Shown: positions 16,570-25,651, numbered from the stretch's first letter. The stretch: 38,122 nt of DNA from Desulfobacterales bacterium (GCA_016342285.1 JAEINQ010000065.1:1-38122); one strand, 5' to 3'. Program-made: numbers and translations. The notes: generated from the sequence alone by a model not told the origin.

Positions 16570-16629
16570 GGCAGAGCGTAGCGATTCCACACTTGAGCAT
16601 TGGAAATTGAGTATTGGACATTGGAAATT
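16570..16629. repeat. 60-nt intergenic repeat, ATTGGA type (copy 1)
   Basis: Begins GGCAGAGCGTAGCGATTCC, continues with ACACTTGAG and then degenerate ATTGGAAATTGAGTATTGG words. It differs at 8 of 60 positions, by eye, from 28321-28380. The rest of 16483-16706 is A/T-rich with short weak hairpins near 16660-16690 and no gene. Confidence 0.65.
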
Positions 16630-16706
16630 CACGCTCGTCGTTCTCGCCGCAACGGTTTGACCTTTCCGTGTCAACCACTGGAAGAGGTGGCTTCATGTCA
16701 GAGTGA

Positions 16707-19169
16707 CTAAAGGGCGTCGAGAAAAACGGCCTTAAAGGACTGCATCACTTTTTCAGGTGTAAAGTCCCGAACCAGCTCTTGATACCATCCTTTGGGTTCG
16801 ACCCTCTTAAAGCCGGTGAGACAGTCAAAAAGTTCCGTTGGGTTGCCATAGGTGCGTCCCCGGTCCCCCAACATGGCCAGGTGGTTTTGGTCGATGCCGT
16901 CGGCCCAGGCGATCACCGGCTTGTCTTTCAGGAGAAACTCGGCAATGGCCAAACCAAAGGTCTCCCCCTGGATCCGTGCGTGCAGCATGGCGTCACAGGT
17001 GTTGATAAACCCCGCCTTGGCATCAATATCCCAGGTGGGATTGAGATGGATGATGTTGGCCAGAGGGTCGCAGAACCGGTCGGTGTTCATAAAAAGGAAA
17101 TAGATGTCCGGATCGGCCTCGGCCACCCTTCGGACCACCTCGCCGACAAAGGGGATGTTGAACTGGTCCCGGCCACCATGCCGACCGAAAACCCGCGCTG
17201 TTTCCGGAATGCCGAGTCGGCCGCGGAAATCGTGATCGGTTTCGGGAAGACGGACCATGTGAGGAACCCAGGGATATCGGCCGCCGCCCATTTTCCCGGC
17301 CAGCCACCCCGAGACGTAGGCGTAAACATCGCCATGGGGCTGGCAGACCTGAAAGGCGGCATGAACCAGGGTTTTGGCCGTGCGCACGGTCTTGCCATCG
17401 TCAACACCTGACTTGAGAAAATAGACGGCATCGAGCCCGCGCTCGGCCACCATCGGCTCCACCTGGGAAAAATCGTCGTAGAGCAGGACATCGAAGGCGC
17501 CCTGAAACCGTTCTATCCCTGTGAGATCCGCGTTGCGGTCGGAAATAATCACCGATTGGTTGCCCAGCAGCTCGCGGTTAAACCAGGCGTAGTCGTACAG
17601 GGCCACATCGGTTCCGCGAAAACCGAGCTGGTTGGCGTGAAAACCGATGCGAAGCCCTCGGCCGGGCCGGGCGGCAGCCCCGGTGAAAACCGCGCGGTGG
17701 CTGCGCCTCTCATGGCCGGAAAAAGGGTCCACCGGGCCGTTTTCAGGCGCCTCGGAACCCGTTATCGAGGGCCGGCCTTGCCCAGGGTCCGCAAAGGCGG
17801 CCCACAACGGGGGGCGGCCGAAAAAAACCAGCCCGGTGCCGGTGACATGGCCCAGGTCGGTAATGTCCCGCTTCAGCCTTTGAATGCCGTTCCAAAAGCG
17901 CCGCATGGCCGGATTGAGATGAATGTCGTCCAGAACGAGAAGTCCCTGGTAGCCTTTCCGGTCCAGGTAGTCGTAGATCCGTTGTTCCGATTCGCCGTCA
18001 TGGCCGATATCCATCAGGATCAGGGGCGAGTCGAGCAGGCGTGCGTCGGAGAGCACGTCTCCCACGGTAAATTCAATGGTTTCAAGCGCCTGGCGATGGC
18101 GGACCGTGAGATGGGTTTCGATGTCGTAGGAAACCACGCGGTTGGCGCCGTTGTAGGAAAGGGCCAGGGCCGAAGACCCCCTGTAGGTGCCGATGTCAAA
18201 AAGGGTCGCCCCCTGATACAGGGTGCTCAGCCAGGCCAGCAGGCGGTAATGTTCCTTAAAGTCGGTATCGAGGAAATAGGCCCGGTCATCGGGATCGGCC
18301 ACATGCCGTGACAGGGGCGCCAAATCGATGGATGCAATCCGGGAACGCTCCGGCATGGAAAGCTTGTGGTTCAAATCCGACGCGGTTCGGGCGTTTTCTT
18401 CCACATCCGCCAGTGAAATCAGCGGTTCCACCTCGTCGAAGTCATACCCGTGGACAAAGTCCTTGCCGGAAAATTCCCGGGAAAACTCCTCTTCCACCAG
18501 ACGGTCCCAGTCCCGGTCCGTGTCCAGGCTGTGTCCCCAGGTGCGGACCTTTTGCCTCATCCGGGCCTGATCCATGACCCAACTGTAGTGATGGAACATG
18601 GGTCGACCGTCGATTCCGGCGACCCGCCTCAGTCCGTTGGGCAGCCGGCGGAAGGTGGTCCGCTCGTTTTCGTGGAAAATCCGGTTCACCGTAACGATGT
18701 CCCGTTTCACCATGGCCGGGCTGTCCTCGATCTGCCGGGCGCGAAACCGCGGCTCCCGGAAATACCAGTAGTTGGCAAAATAGAGGTGATCGTACCGGTG
18801 AAATTCGGATCGGGCCAAAAATTCGGTGAACCGGTCGGTCTCGACAATCTCGTCGGCATCGAGGAACAGGACCCAGTCGCAGGTTTCGGCCAGACGGGCC
18901 AGGCCGACCCACCGGGCGTAATTGTGCCAGAACCGGGAGCGAAGCATCTCGGTGATGCTGTGGTGATAGGCAAAGGGGACGAATTCGGCCTCAGGATTCT
19001 CGGCCGCGGAACGTGCGATCAGGGCCAGGTCCTCGGGGGTGTTGTCGAAGAGATGGTCGGCCCAGGGCACCACCACGTGGGACGAAAACGGGGCCACGGC
19101 CTGCACGCAGGGTCCGATGAACCGGTGGTCGAGGGAACAGAAATTGATGATGGTGCCGATGGTGGTCAA
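16707..19169 (-). CDS. Three-domain GT2-like–methyltransferase–GT-B fusion (820 aa)
   Basis: Residues ~1-250 form a GT2/GT92-like domain with C-D-W-V-L-F-L-D-A-D-E at 97-107 (DxD metal site). Residues ~315-450 form a SAM methyltransferase with LFDIGTYRGSSALALS at 323-338 and S-Y-D-I-E at 347-351. Residues ~505-820 form a GT-B glycosyltransferase with ARIQGETFGLAIAEFLLKD at 731-749 (E-x7-E) and K-P-V-I-A-W-A-D-G. A proline/glycine-rich linker (~452-503) separates the methyltransferase and GT-B parts. TTG 19169 is chosen because GGGGAG lies 7 nt upstream and TTGA makes the usual 4-nt overlap with the preceding stop; the frame upstream to 19310 is inside that gene. The fusion may add, methylate and extend a sugar in sequence. 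Confidence 0.8.
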   Translation of the reverse strand: MTTIGTIINFCSLDHRFIGPCVQAVAPFSSHVVVPWADHLFDNTPEDLALIARSAAENPEAEFVPFAYHHSITEMLRSRFWHNYARWVGLARLAETCDWVLFLDADEIVETDRFTEFLARSEFHRYDHLYFANYWYFREPRFRARQIEDSPAMVKRDIVTVNRIFHENERTTFRRLPNGLRRVAGIDGRPMFHHYSWVMDQARMRQKVRTWGHSLDTDRDWDRLVEEEFSREFSGKDFVHGYDFDEVEPLISLADVEENARTASDLNHKLSMPERSRIASIDLAPLSRHVADPDDRAYFLDTDFKEHYRLLAWLSTLYQGATLFDIGTYRGSSALALSYNGANRVVSYDIETHLTVRHRQALETIEFTVGDVLSDARLLDSPLILMDIGHDGESEQRIYDYLDRKGYQGLLVLDDIHLNPAMRRFWNGIQRLKRDITDLGHVTGTGLVFFGRPPLWAAFADPGQGRPSITGSEAPENGPVDPFSGHERRSHRAVFTGAAARPGRGLRIGFHANQLGFRGTDVALYDYAWFNRELLGNQSVIISDRNADLTGIERFQGAFDVLLYDDFSQVEPMVAERGLDAVYFLKSGVDDGKTVRTAKTLVHAAFQVCQPHGDVYAYVSGWLAGKMGGGRYPWVPHMVRLPETDHDFRGRLGIPETARVFGRHGGRDQFNIPFVGEVVRRVAEADPDIYFLFMNTDRFCDPLANIIHLNPTWDIDAKAGFINTCDAMLHARIQGETFGLAIAEFLLKDKPVIAWADGIDQNHLAMLGDRGRTYGNPTELFDCLTGFKRVEPKGWYQELVRDFTPEKVMQSFKAVFLDAL

Positions 19170-19870
19170 GATTGATCTCCCCTGGCGGCGATGACGAGAT
19201 ATTGGATCACCAACATTTCCCGAAGCGCTTCCTCCGTGGGCTCCTGGGCCGTCCCGCCCAGCAGGATGACCAGGTCCCGAATCCGCCGGCCCATGCCGTG
19301 CTGCTGCCACAAGGCCAGAATCCGGTCAGCGTTGGGATCCAGTCTGGGCCGGATTTCCCATAGAACAAACCCGGCCCCTTGAAACATCGCCTCGATGCTG
19401 CGCCGGGTGAAAAACCGCAAGTGGGTCCGGTCCATGATCCCCCAGTCGGCGTAATCGAACCGCCCCCCCAGCAACCCGCCCAAGGTCTCGACATTTCCGA
19501 TGTTGGGAATGCTGGCCACCAGGGTTCCGTCTGTTTTGAGCAGGCCACGGAAACGGGAGAGCATCCCCCAGGGGTCCTTTAAGTGTTCCAGCACGTCGGC
19601 ACAAACGATATGGTCGAAACTGCCGGGGGCAAAGGGCGGATCAAAGATATCTGCGTCCGTCGTATAGACCCGGTCGTAGTGCCTGGCTGCCTCGGCGGCC
19701 GCCCGAGGCTCGATTTCGATGCCTACCACCGGCCCGCTCCCCTGTTCTTTCAAGGCCCGCCCCAGCCCTCCCTCGCCGCACCCGACGTCAAGAACCGTTT
19801 TTCCCTGAACAGGGTCAATGAGGGCCGCCACTTCCCGGCGCTGCTGGGTATAATAGCTTCTCTCCCGCAT
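19166..19870 (-). CDS. Class I SAM-dependent methyltransferase (type 11)
   Basis: The 234-aa protein has VLDVGCGEGGLGRAL at 26-40, V-G-I-E-I-E-P-R at ~49-56, and a V-C-A-D-V-L-E-H-L segment at ~89-97, the classical motif I, acidic strand and post-motif of methyltransferase type 11 proteins. After the core comes D-R-T-H-L-R-F-F-T, common in methyltransferases linked to glycosyltransferase loci. ATG 19870 has GAGGG 9 nt upstream. Its stop overlaps the TTG start of the three-domain gene. Likely an O-methyltransferase on a sugar; acceptor unknown. Confidence 0.88.
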   Translation of the reverse strand: MRERSYYTQQRREVAALIDPVQGKTVLDVGCGEGGLGRALKEQGSGPVVGIEIEPRAAAEAARHYDRVYTTDADIFDPPFAPGSFDHIVCADVLEHLKDPWGMLSRFRGLLKTDGTLVASIPNIGNVETLGGLLGGRFDYADWGIMDRTHLRFFTRRSIEAMFQGAGFVLWEIRPRLDPNADRILALWQQHGMGRRIRDLVILLGGTAQEPTEEALREMLVIQYLVIAARGDQS

Positions 19871-19874
19871 GCCC

Positions 19875-19940
19875 CTATTCCCTCGGGCCCCAAGGGGCCC
19901 ATACGGCCGATTCCGCGTCGGCCTTAAAAACGATTCTCAT
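19875..19940 (-). CDS. 21-codon mini-ORF coupled to the upstream stop (doubtful)
   Basis: The stop of the double-GT gene at 19937 overlaps an ATG as ATGA. This opens a short frame beginning MRIVFKADAESAVW and ending at TAG 19877-19875, just before the methyltransferase ATG at 19870. Two GC-rich hairpins (19885-19900 and 19905-19923) lie within it. It could be a remnant of a deleted gene, a coupling device, or chance. No family is recognised. Confidence 0.3.
   Translation of the reverse strand: MRIVFKADAESAVWAPWGPRE
19885..19923. repeat. Two adjacent hairpins in the 66-nt intergenic gap
   Basis: GGGCCCC-AA-GGGGCCC (19885-19900) and GGCCGA-N7-TCGGCC (19905-19923). No T-tract follows, so termination is unlikely; mRNA processing or stability within the operon is possible. 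Confidence 0.5.
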
Positions 19941-21580
19941 GGCAAAGTCCCTTTGGCAGCGGTAACCGGAGCGAGTTCTTCGGGACGTCTCAGGCGACCG
20001 CCGTCCACAACCTCCTCGGCACAACGTCCTTCAGCCATGTAGCGTTTGAGCCATCCGCGGGCCTGCTCTGCCTGCGTCACAATTGCCCCGGCCTGTTCTG
20101 CTGACGGATCCTTCCCGTGGGCCAGGGTTTGGTAGAGTCCGCCGGTCAGCCACTTGCGGCCGAAATGGATCAGGTCATCAAGCTTGATCGCCTCGATTCC
20201 CAGATCGGAAATCTTTCCCGAGGCGCCGTGTTCGTGTACGCCCCGGGCCGAGGCAATCCGCCAGACCTCCCACCCGCGGGATCGGGCGGTAAATGAATAA
20301 TCGCTGTCACTGCCGATAAAGACCATGGCCGGGTCCAACAGGCCGATCTGGCGGACCATGGTCTTTCGCAGGATCATGCAGGCGCCGTTGGCCCATAAAA
20401 TTGGGGCGTCATGGTCAAGATCAGCCACATTGCCCACCTGATGCCGCCCGGCCGGAAACGCCTCAAACCCGCCGGCCCAGATCACCGTCTGGGAATTGGT
20501 GGCATCGAGCTGCAAAGGGGCACCGATGCCGCACCGCGGGTGGGCATCCATGAAGGCCACCATCCGTTCCACGGCGTCGGGGGCCAGGTACATGTCCTGG
20601 TTGAGCATGAGCAGGTAGTCCACGGGCCGGTCCAGAAACCGGGTCAACCCCTCGTTGATGGCAGCGGTGAAATAAACGTTATCGTCGGTGTTATCCCGCA
20701 CAAAGATCTCTACCGGCCAGGTCTGACCCTTCAAAGCCGCCAGGCATTGATTGAGCTGGTCCTGGCGTTTAAAAAAGGGGATGATCACCGGCACCGGTGC
20801 GCGAAACCGCCCGCCCGGTGCGTTGCCCAATCGTACGGCGCCCTTGGCGGTTTGCACCGGCGCAGCGGCTGTGCCGCCGATGGCACCGGCATCCCTTGTT
20901 TCCACTTCCGGAATGGGGCCGTCAAAAATGAACGGGGTGGGATAGTGGTCGCAGTGGGTCGCCCGCCCCGGAATGGGGGTAATCAGGGTCCGTCCCCGTT
21001 TGAGCAGGTCACGGAACATGAAAAAGTCGGCCGGTACCGCGGCGCGACAGTAAGGTCCCATGATGGCGGCGTCTTCACGCAGGGTGCGCACCCGGGCGGC
21101 AAAGGTCATGGTGGTGGAATTGGTCTGTTTCCAGTGGGTCGACCGGGTCATCAGGACCCGGCACGTCTCGGCCCCGTCTTTGACCAGGGGATTGGGGCTG
21201 GGATCGGCATATTTGTCCGGGTGGTCGTAAAGGCTGACATAGTCGGCCCTTTCAAGGCCTTCTTCAAGGAAGGTTTCAGCCCCTGCCTGATGAAGGTAAT
21301 CGTCTTCAACCAGGTAGACAGCGTCGTCTTGGGGCAGGTTTCCGGCCAGTTTCAGGGCGTAGAGGAAACTTGCCGCGTTGCCCAGGGCGGCCTGGTGAAT
21401 CTGGTCGGTTAACCCCCGCAGATATTCAACGGTCTCGGGGCGGCAATTGTCCGCCACCACCGTGAGGTTGTCGGTTCCGAAAACCGCCACAAAATTCTCA
21501 AAACACTGTCGTTTGGTGATGTGGCTGATCTTGGTCCTGCCGTCCCGTAAATCGCAAATGCGGAAAATCTTGTGCAGCAT
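19937..21580 (-). CDS. Double GT-A glycosyltransferase (547 aa)
   Basis: The N-terminal ~225 residues look like a GT-A domain whose metal site may be Y-L-V-E-D-D-Y at 89-95. The C-terminal part (~262-500) is a GT2 rhamnosyltransferase-like domain with V-P-V-I-I-P-F-F-K-R, V-R-D-N-T-D-D-N, L-M-L-N-Q-D-M-Y-L (323-332, site at N-Q-D-M), and the late A-N-G-A-C-M-I-L-R-K...F-I-G-S-D-S-D-Y segment (397-428) that sits near the catalytic base in GT2 enzymes. A ~35-residue Ala/Gly-rich linker joins them. ATG 21580 has AAAGGAG 6 nt upstream; the extension to 21631 is not supported. The 90-nt gap upstream contains only a weak TTGCTT-N18-TATATC promoter-like pair. Confidence 0.75.
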   Translation of the reverse strand: MLHKIFRICDLRDGRTKISHITKRQCFENFVAVFGTDNLTVVADNCRPETVEYLRGLTDQIHQAALGNAASFLYALKLAGNLPQDDAVYLVEDDYLHQAGAETFLEEGLERADYVSLYDHPDKYADPSPNPLVKDGAETCRVLMTRSTHWKQTNSTTMTFAARVRTLREDAAIMGPYCRAAVPADFFMFRDLLKRGRTLITPIPGRATHCDHYPTPFIFDGPIPEVETRDAGAIGGTAAAPVQTAKGAVRLGNAPGGRFRAPVPVIIPFFKRQDQLNQCLAALKGQTWPVEIFVRDNTDDNVYFTAAINEGLTRFLDRPVDYLLMLNQDMYLAPDAVERMVAFMDAHPRCGIGAPLQLDATNSQTVIWAGGFEAFPAGRHQVGNVADLDHDAPILWANGACMILRKTMVRQIGLLDPAMVFIGSDSDYSFTARSRGWEVWRIASARGVHEHGASGKISDLGIEAIKLDDLIHFGRKWLTGGLYQTLAHGKDPSAEQAGAIVTQAEQARGWLKRYMAEGRCAEEVVDGGRLRRPEELAPVTAAKGTLP

Positions 21581-21670
21581 GGCCCGCTCCTTTCCGGAGG
21601 CGATATATGCAAAATCAGGGCCATTAAGCAAAAATTATCCAGACAGAACCCCAATCATCGCTTATTTCCT

Positions 21671-23104
21671 TTAAACCGGCATTGATATTGCCGAAGCCCG
21701 GTCCTTTTGAAAAATAGCCGTCGGCAAATGGCCGGCGTCCAAGCAAATCCGACCGTAAGCATCGTTGGCCAGGATTTTCTTTGCAGCTAAAAAAATTCTG
21801 TCTTCATTTTGTGTCCCTGTCCGCCGGCGACTTGAAGCGTCATGAAACAAGACATACCCGCCCGGTTTCAAACTACTGGCAACGTCGGCATGAATCGCGG
21901 AAAAACACGCCGCATCCAATCCGGCATCGATAACCACCAGGTCCGTCGCCTGTTGCCGTTTTAATTCGTCGGGAACGGTTTGAGCAAAATGAACATGGTC
22001 GGACAGACAGATTTTCGACAATAGGCCTTCGGCTTCAACCACCGGGTCGGAAGTGATGCAGACAACCTGTTTGGCCGACACCCTCTGGTTTCTGGTTTCT
22101 TGCCCCTGCCCATGGGACGCGCCGGAAGGCCGCAACCCGTCGTCCACCAATCCCAGGGCAAAAGCGAGAAAGACCGTTGAGACGCCTTTGAATCGACCAA
22201 ATTCCAAAATGGTTGCGGCGTGGATGCTTAAGGCGAAGGACAACAGCGTTTTCCCAAGATCAAATTCTGTCCCGGACCCTTCAATGGTCCTTCTGGCAAG
22301 ACTGGAGAACAAACCGATGCAGGCCCCCCAACGACGGACGTTTCCGTCAACAGGCCTCTCGAATCGATCAGGCACTACCGGCCCGGGGCGGCGATTCGCG
22401 CCGTTGATCCATTGCCGGACGATATCCACATCCAAATCGTCACCGGTGAGCCCTCTTTTGTAATATTCCACCACCGCCTGTGGCGTGGGGCCCAGAAAAT
22501 CGTCATTGACAATTTTCAGGTTGATGCGATCCTTCCACCAAAATGAAAACTCATCCAATCGGGCCAGGTCATCGTTGGTGAGGCTGTCAAAATACGGATC
22601 GAAATCCAAAAAGCTCAATTTTGGGAATGCCATGACCGTATGGTCCCGCATCGTCAATATCCATCGATGATGTATGTAGCCTCGATAGGCCGGTGCTTCG
22701 ATTTCAAATCGCGAAAGTTCCTTATATTTGCTCGGCACGGCAACAAAGCCCCGGTCTGCCACCTCCGATAGCTTCCTGCAGGCATATCCCGGGTTGGCAA
22801 TATCCTCGAGCATGTGGGTACAGATTGAGAAATCAAATTTTCCGTGGCGCCGGACATCCGCTTCGACCGGGGCCCACACCTCCGGATTGTTGACATTGCC
22901 TTCATGAAAAACGATGTGTTCCGGCAAATGTTTGGGCCGTTTAATATCGACGATCGCCGACAGAAATGAACAGTTGAACGGATTCAGAGCCCCGCCGATT
23001 TCGATGATTCTGTAGCCTTCTTTTTCGGCCCGTTTTTTTCTTAGAAAATCATACAGTCCCTGGCGTTTTCCATCTGCGGGGCGGCATGCAATGTCGTGGA
23101 TCAT
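21671..23104 (-). CDS. Bidomain protein with two SAM methyltransferase-like domains (477 aa)
   Basis: Residues ~28-215 form a degenerate methyltransferase fold with YRIIEIGGALNPF at 31-43, I-V-D-I-K-R-P at 51-57 and C-T-H-M-L-E-D-I at 95-102. Residues ~285-465 form a Methyltransf_24-like domain with ILEFGRFKGVSTVFLAFALG at 299-318, L-V-V-I-D-A-G-L-D at 389-397 and K-P-G-G-Y-V-L-F-H-D-A at 413-423. ATG 23104 follows AAAGGAGG 7 nt upstream, the best ribosome site in the island. The gene is visibly richer in A/T at third positions than its neighbours (for example 22485-22950), which suggests later acquisition. Substrates are unknown. Confidence 0.75.
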   Translation of the reverse strand: MIHDIACRPADGKRQGLYDFLRKKRAEKEGYRIIEIGGALNPFNCSFLSAIVDIKRPKHLPEHIVFHEGNVNNPEVWAPVEADVRRHGKFDFSICTHMLEDIANPGYACRKLSEVADRGFVAVPSKYKELSRFEIEAPAYRGYIHHRWILTMRDHTVMAFPKLSFLDFDPYFDSLTNDDLARLDEFSFWWKDRINLKIVNDDFLGPTPQAVVEYYKRGLTGDDLDVDIVRQWINGANRRPGPVVPDRFERPVDGNVRRWGACIGLFSSLARRTIEGSGTEFDLGKTLLSFALSIHAATILEFGRFKGVSTVFLAFALGLVDDGLRPSGASHGQGQETRNQRVSAKQVVCITSDPVVEAEGLLSKICLSDHVHFAQTVPDELKRQQATDLVVIDAGLDAACFSAIHADVASSLKPGGYVLFHDASSRRRTGTQNEDRIFLAAKKILANDAYGRICLDAGHLPTAIFQKDRASAISMPV

Positions 23105-23117
23105 TTGAATTCCTCCT

Positions 23118-25631
23118 TTACGCGATGGTCTTATCCCCCCGAGCCGGATCTGACGGGTCGCTTAACACCGAATGATCCGCACCTGTTTTGTCCCGGGCAC
23201 GGCTTCGACACCAGCGCCGCCACATGTCCCGATAAGCGGTCTCCAGACGGCGGGCAAAACCACGGGCGTCCAGCAGAGGGGAAGCGGCCATGCGGGCACG
23301 AAGGGTCCCCCTTAAGGCAGCGAGACGGGAAAAATCGCCTGCCAGGGCCACGGCCCGTGCCACAAAGTCTTCGGCCGTACCGGAAACCAGTTCGGAAAGC
23401 CCGAGTCCCGTCAATATGCTGACACCGACCCTTGCCGCGTGGGTTCCGCCGGCCAGGGCGATCACCGGCACCCCCATCCACAGGGCCTCGCAGGTGGTGG
23501 TGGTGCCATTGTAGGGAAAGGTGTCCAGGGCGATGTCGATGCCGTGGTAAAGGGCGAAGTGGTCTCCGGCCGATGGAAGAAAGCCGTGAAAGGCCAACCG
23601 GTCCCGGCCAATGCCGTGGGCGGCAAAAAGCCCCCGCACGTGCTGTCGTACCTCGGGGTCAGAAAGGGTTTTAAACTTCATCAGCAGCCGGGACCGGGGC
23701 ACGGCATGAAGGACCTTTGCCCAGAGGGCGGCCACCGTCCCATTGAACTTGGCCAGGTTGTTGAAGGAACCAAAGGTGATATACCCTCGGGCCGCGTGCG
23801 GCGGGGGTTCCACCGGCGGAGCGTCATCGGGTGGGGCGTAGCAGAGAAACCCGTCCGGCAGGCGGACCAGGGTCTCCGTGTGCAGCGCCTCGGTAAGCCC
23901 CGGCGGATCGGCCCAGTGATCGGTGATGCGGTAGTCCATGGCGGCCAGGCCGGTGGTGTTGGGATAACCCAGGTAGGTGACCTGGACCGGTGCCGCGCGC
24001 CGGCTGAACAACGGCATGCGGTTGCCCGCCGTGTGCCCGGCAAGATCCACCAGGATGTCGATCTGCCGGCTTCGGATCGCATCGATGGCCTGATCATCGG
24101 ACAAACCGGCCGTATCGACCCATTCACCGGCCAGCCGGTGCAGTTTTTCGGTGATCTTGTCCCCTTTCCGCACATCGGAAAAGCAGACGATCCGGGCTGT
24201 CGAAGGATCGTGGCCGGCAAGGACCGGTGCCATGAAGGTAGCCACCGGGTGTTTGCGAAAGTCGGGCGACAGGTACCCGATCCTCAGCCGCCGGTCCGGA
24301 TCAACGCGGTTGGGATGACTTCGGCAGACCCTGTCGACCGGCGCCCCGTGGACCGACGCCCACTGGCGGTGGGCCCGGCTCACCGTCTCGGGGGAAGCGT
24401 CCTTTACCTCTATATAGGCGAGACAGTAAAGCAGATTGGAGTGGACAAAGGCGGTCTTGGGCTCCAGGGCCAGGGATTTGCGATACCAGGCGACGCTTTC
24501 CGCGGCCCGGCCGCTGTATTTGAGGGCACGGGCCAGGTTGTTGTAGGACTCGGCGAAATCCGCCCGCAGGGCCTGGGCCTTGCGGCAGCAGTCCAGGGCT
24601 TCGCCGATGCGGCCGGTTTCGGTCAGCAGGATGCCCATGTTGTTGTAAACTTCGGCAAAATCCGGCTCAAAGGCGAGGGCTTTTTCATAGCAGGCCATGG
24701 CCGCGGCATTTCGCCCCTCTTCGCGGTGGATCGATCCCAGGTTGCACCACGCTTTGGCAAAATCGGGCGCAATGGCCAGGGCCTGTTGGTAGCAGTCCCC
24801 AGCCCGATGAAAACGCCCCCGGTCCTTGAAAACATTGCCCAGGTTGAAATGGGGCTCCGCCAGGTCCGGCCGGACGGCAACCGCCCGCTCGCAGGTGGCC
24901 TGGGCCTCGTCCAGCCGGCCGGTCTCACGACAGGCCCTCCCCAGGCAAAGGAGGGCTTCCAGATAATCGGGCGCCGTCGACAACGCCCGCCGACAGCATT
25001 CAGCAGCCTCGTCATGGCGCTCTTGCCCCAGAAGCAGCTTCGCCAGATTGCATCGTACCCGCAGGTGGTCCGGCTGTCGCTTCAGCACCCGCCGGTAGGT
25101 TGCTTCGGCAGCAACCGCATCCCCCCGGGCCTGGTGAATACTGGCCACATTGTTCAGGACGCCGGCATCGTCCGGGCTCCGGTCCAGTGCACGCTGATAC
25201 CACTGCAGGGCTTCGTCCAGCCGCCCCTGGGACTGGAGCAGGGCGGCCAGGTTAAACGGCGGGTCCGCCTCGGCCGGGTTGAGCTGAACGGCGCGACGGT
25301 AGCAGGCCTCGGCCCGCTCGGTTTGGCCATGGGCTTTCAAGGCGTTGCCCAGGTTGTTCAAAACGATCTCATTGCCCGGATCGAGCCTTGCAGCCCTCTC
25401 CAGAAAGGAGACGGCGGCCACGACGGCACCGGTCTCCTGTTCGAGCACCCCCAGAAAGTTCAGGGCGTCCACATGGTCGGGTCTAAGGGCGATCACCCGC
25501 CGATACCCTTCACGGGCCGCCTTGGTCCGCCCCTGGCGATGGTGTTCCAGGGCCAGGGTGAACAGATCGTCGAGGTCTGTCCCGGTAAAATGACCCTTTA
25601 ACGGATGGCTGGTTGTCTGTTCCATCATCAT
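23118..25631 (-). CDS. TPR–GT41 O-GlcNAc transferase-like protein (837 aa)
   Basis: About eleven TPR units fill residues ~20-400, giving the longest superhelix of the three GT41 proteins here. The GT41 domain (~445-805) has FRKHPVATFM at ~458-467 with H461 matching human OGT H498, a D-I-L-V-D-L-A-G-H-T segment, F-N-N-L-A-K with the UDP-contacting Lys, and Y-N-G-T-T-T-T in place of N-G-H-T-T. The TPR superhelix in OGTs selects protein acceptors, so this is the best candidate in the island for the protein-modifying step. Three ATGs in tandem (25631, 25628, 25625) follow TTGGAACCG; 25631 is chosen. The leader carries the conserved motif and a strong attenuator-like hairpin. Confidence 0.85.
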   Translation of the reverse strand: MMMEQTTSHPLKGHFTGTDLDDLFTLALEHHRQGRTKAAREGYRRVIALRPDHVDALNFLGVLEQETGAVVAAVSFLERAARLDPGNEIVLNNLGNALKAHGQTERAEACYRRAVQLNPAEADPPFNLAALLQSQGRLDEALQWYQRALDRSPDDAGVLNNVASIHQARGDAVAAEATYRRVLKRQPDHLRVRCNLAKLLLGQERHDEAAECCRRALSTAPDYLEALLCLGRACRETGRLDEAQATCERAVAVRPDLAEPHFNLGNVFKDRGRFHRAGDCYQQALAIAPDFAKAWCNLGSIHREEGRNAAAMACYEKALAFEPDFAEVYNNMGILLTETGRIGEALDCCRKAQALRADFAESYNNLARALKYSGRAAESVAWYRKSLALEPKTAFVHSNLLYCLAYIEVKDASPETVSRAHRQWASVHGAPVDRVCRSHPNRVDPDRRLRIGYLSPDFRKHPVATFMAPVLAGHDPSTARIVCFSDVRKGDKITEKLHRLAGEWVDTAGLSDDQAIDAIRSRQIDILVDLAGHTAGNRMPLFSRRAAPVQVTYLGYPNTTGLAAMDYRITDHWADPPGLTEALHTETLVRLPDGFLCYAPPDDAPPVEPPPHAARGYITFGSFNNLAKFNGTVAALWAKVLHAVPRSRLLMKFKTLSDPEVRQHVRGLFAAHGIGRDRLAFHGFLPSAGDHFALYHGIDIALDTFPYNGTTTTCEALWMGVPVIALAGGTHAARVGVSILTGLGLSELVSGTAEDFVARAVALAGDFSRLAALRGTLRARMAASPLLDARGFARRLETAYRDMWRRWCRSRARDKTGADHSVLSDPSDPARGDKTIA

Positions 25632-25651
25632 CGGTTCCAAGCGTGGAAAGG

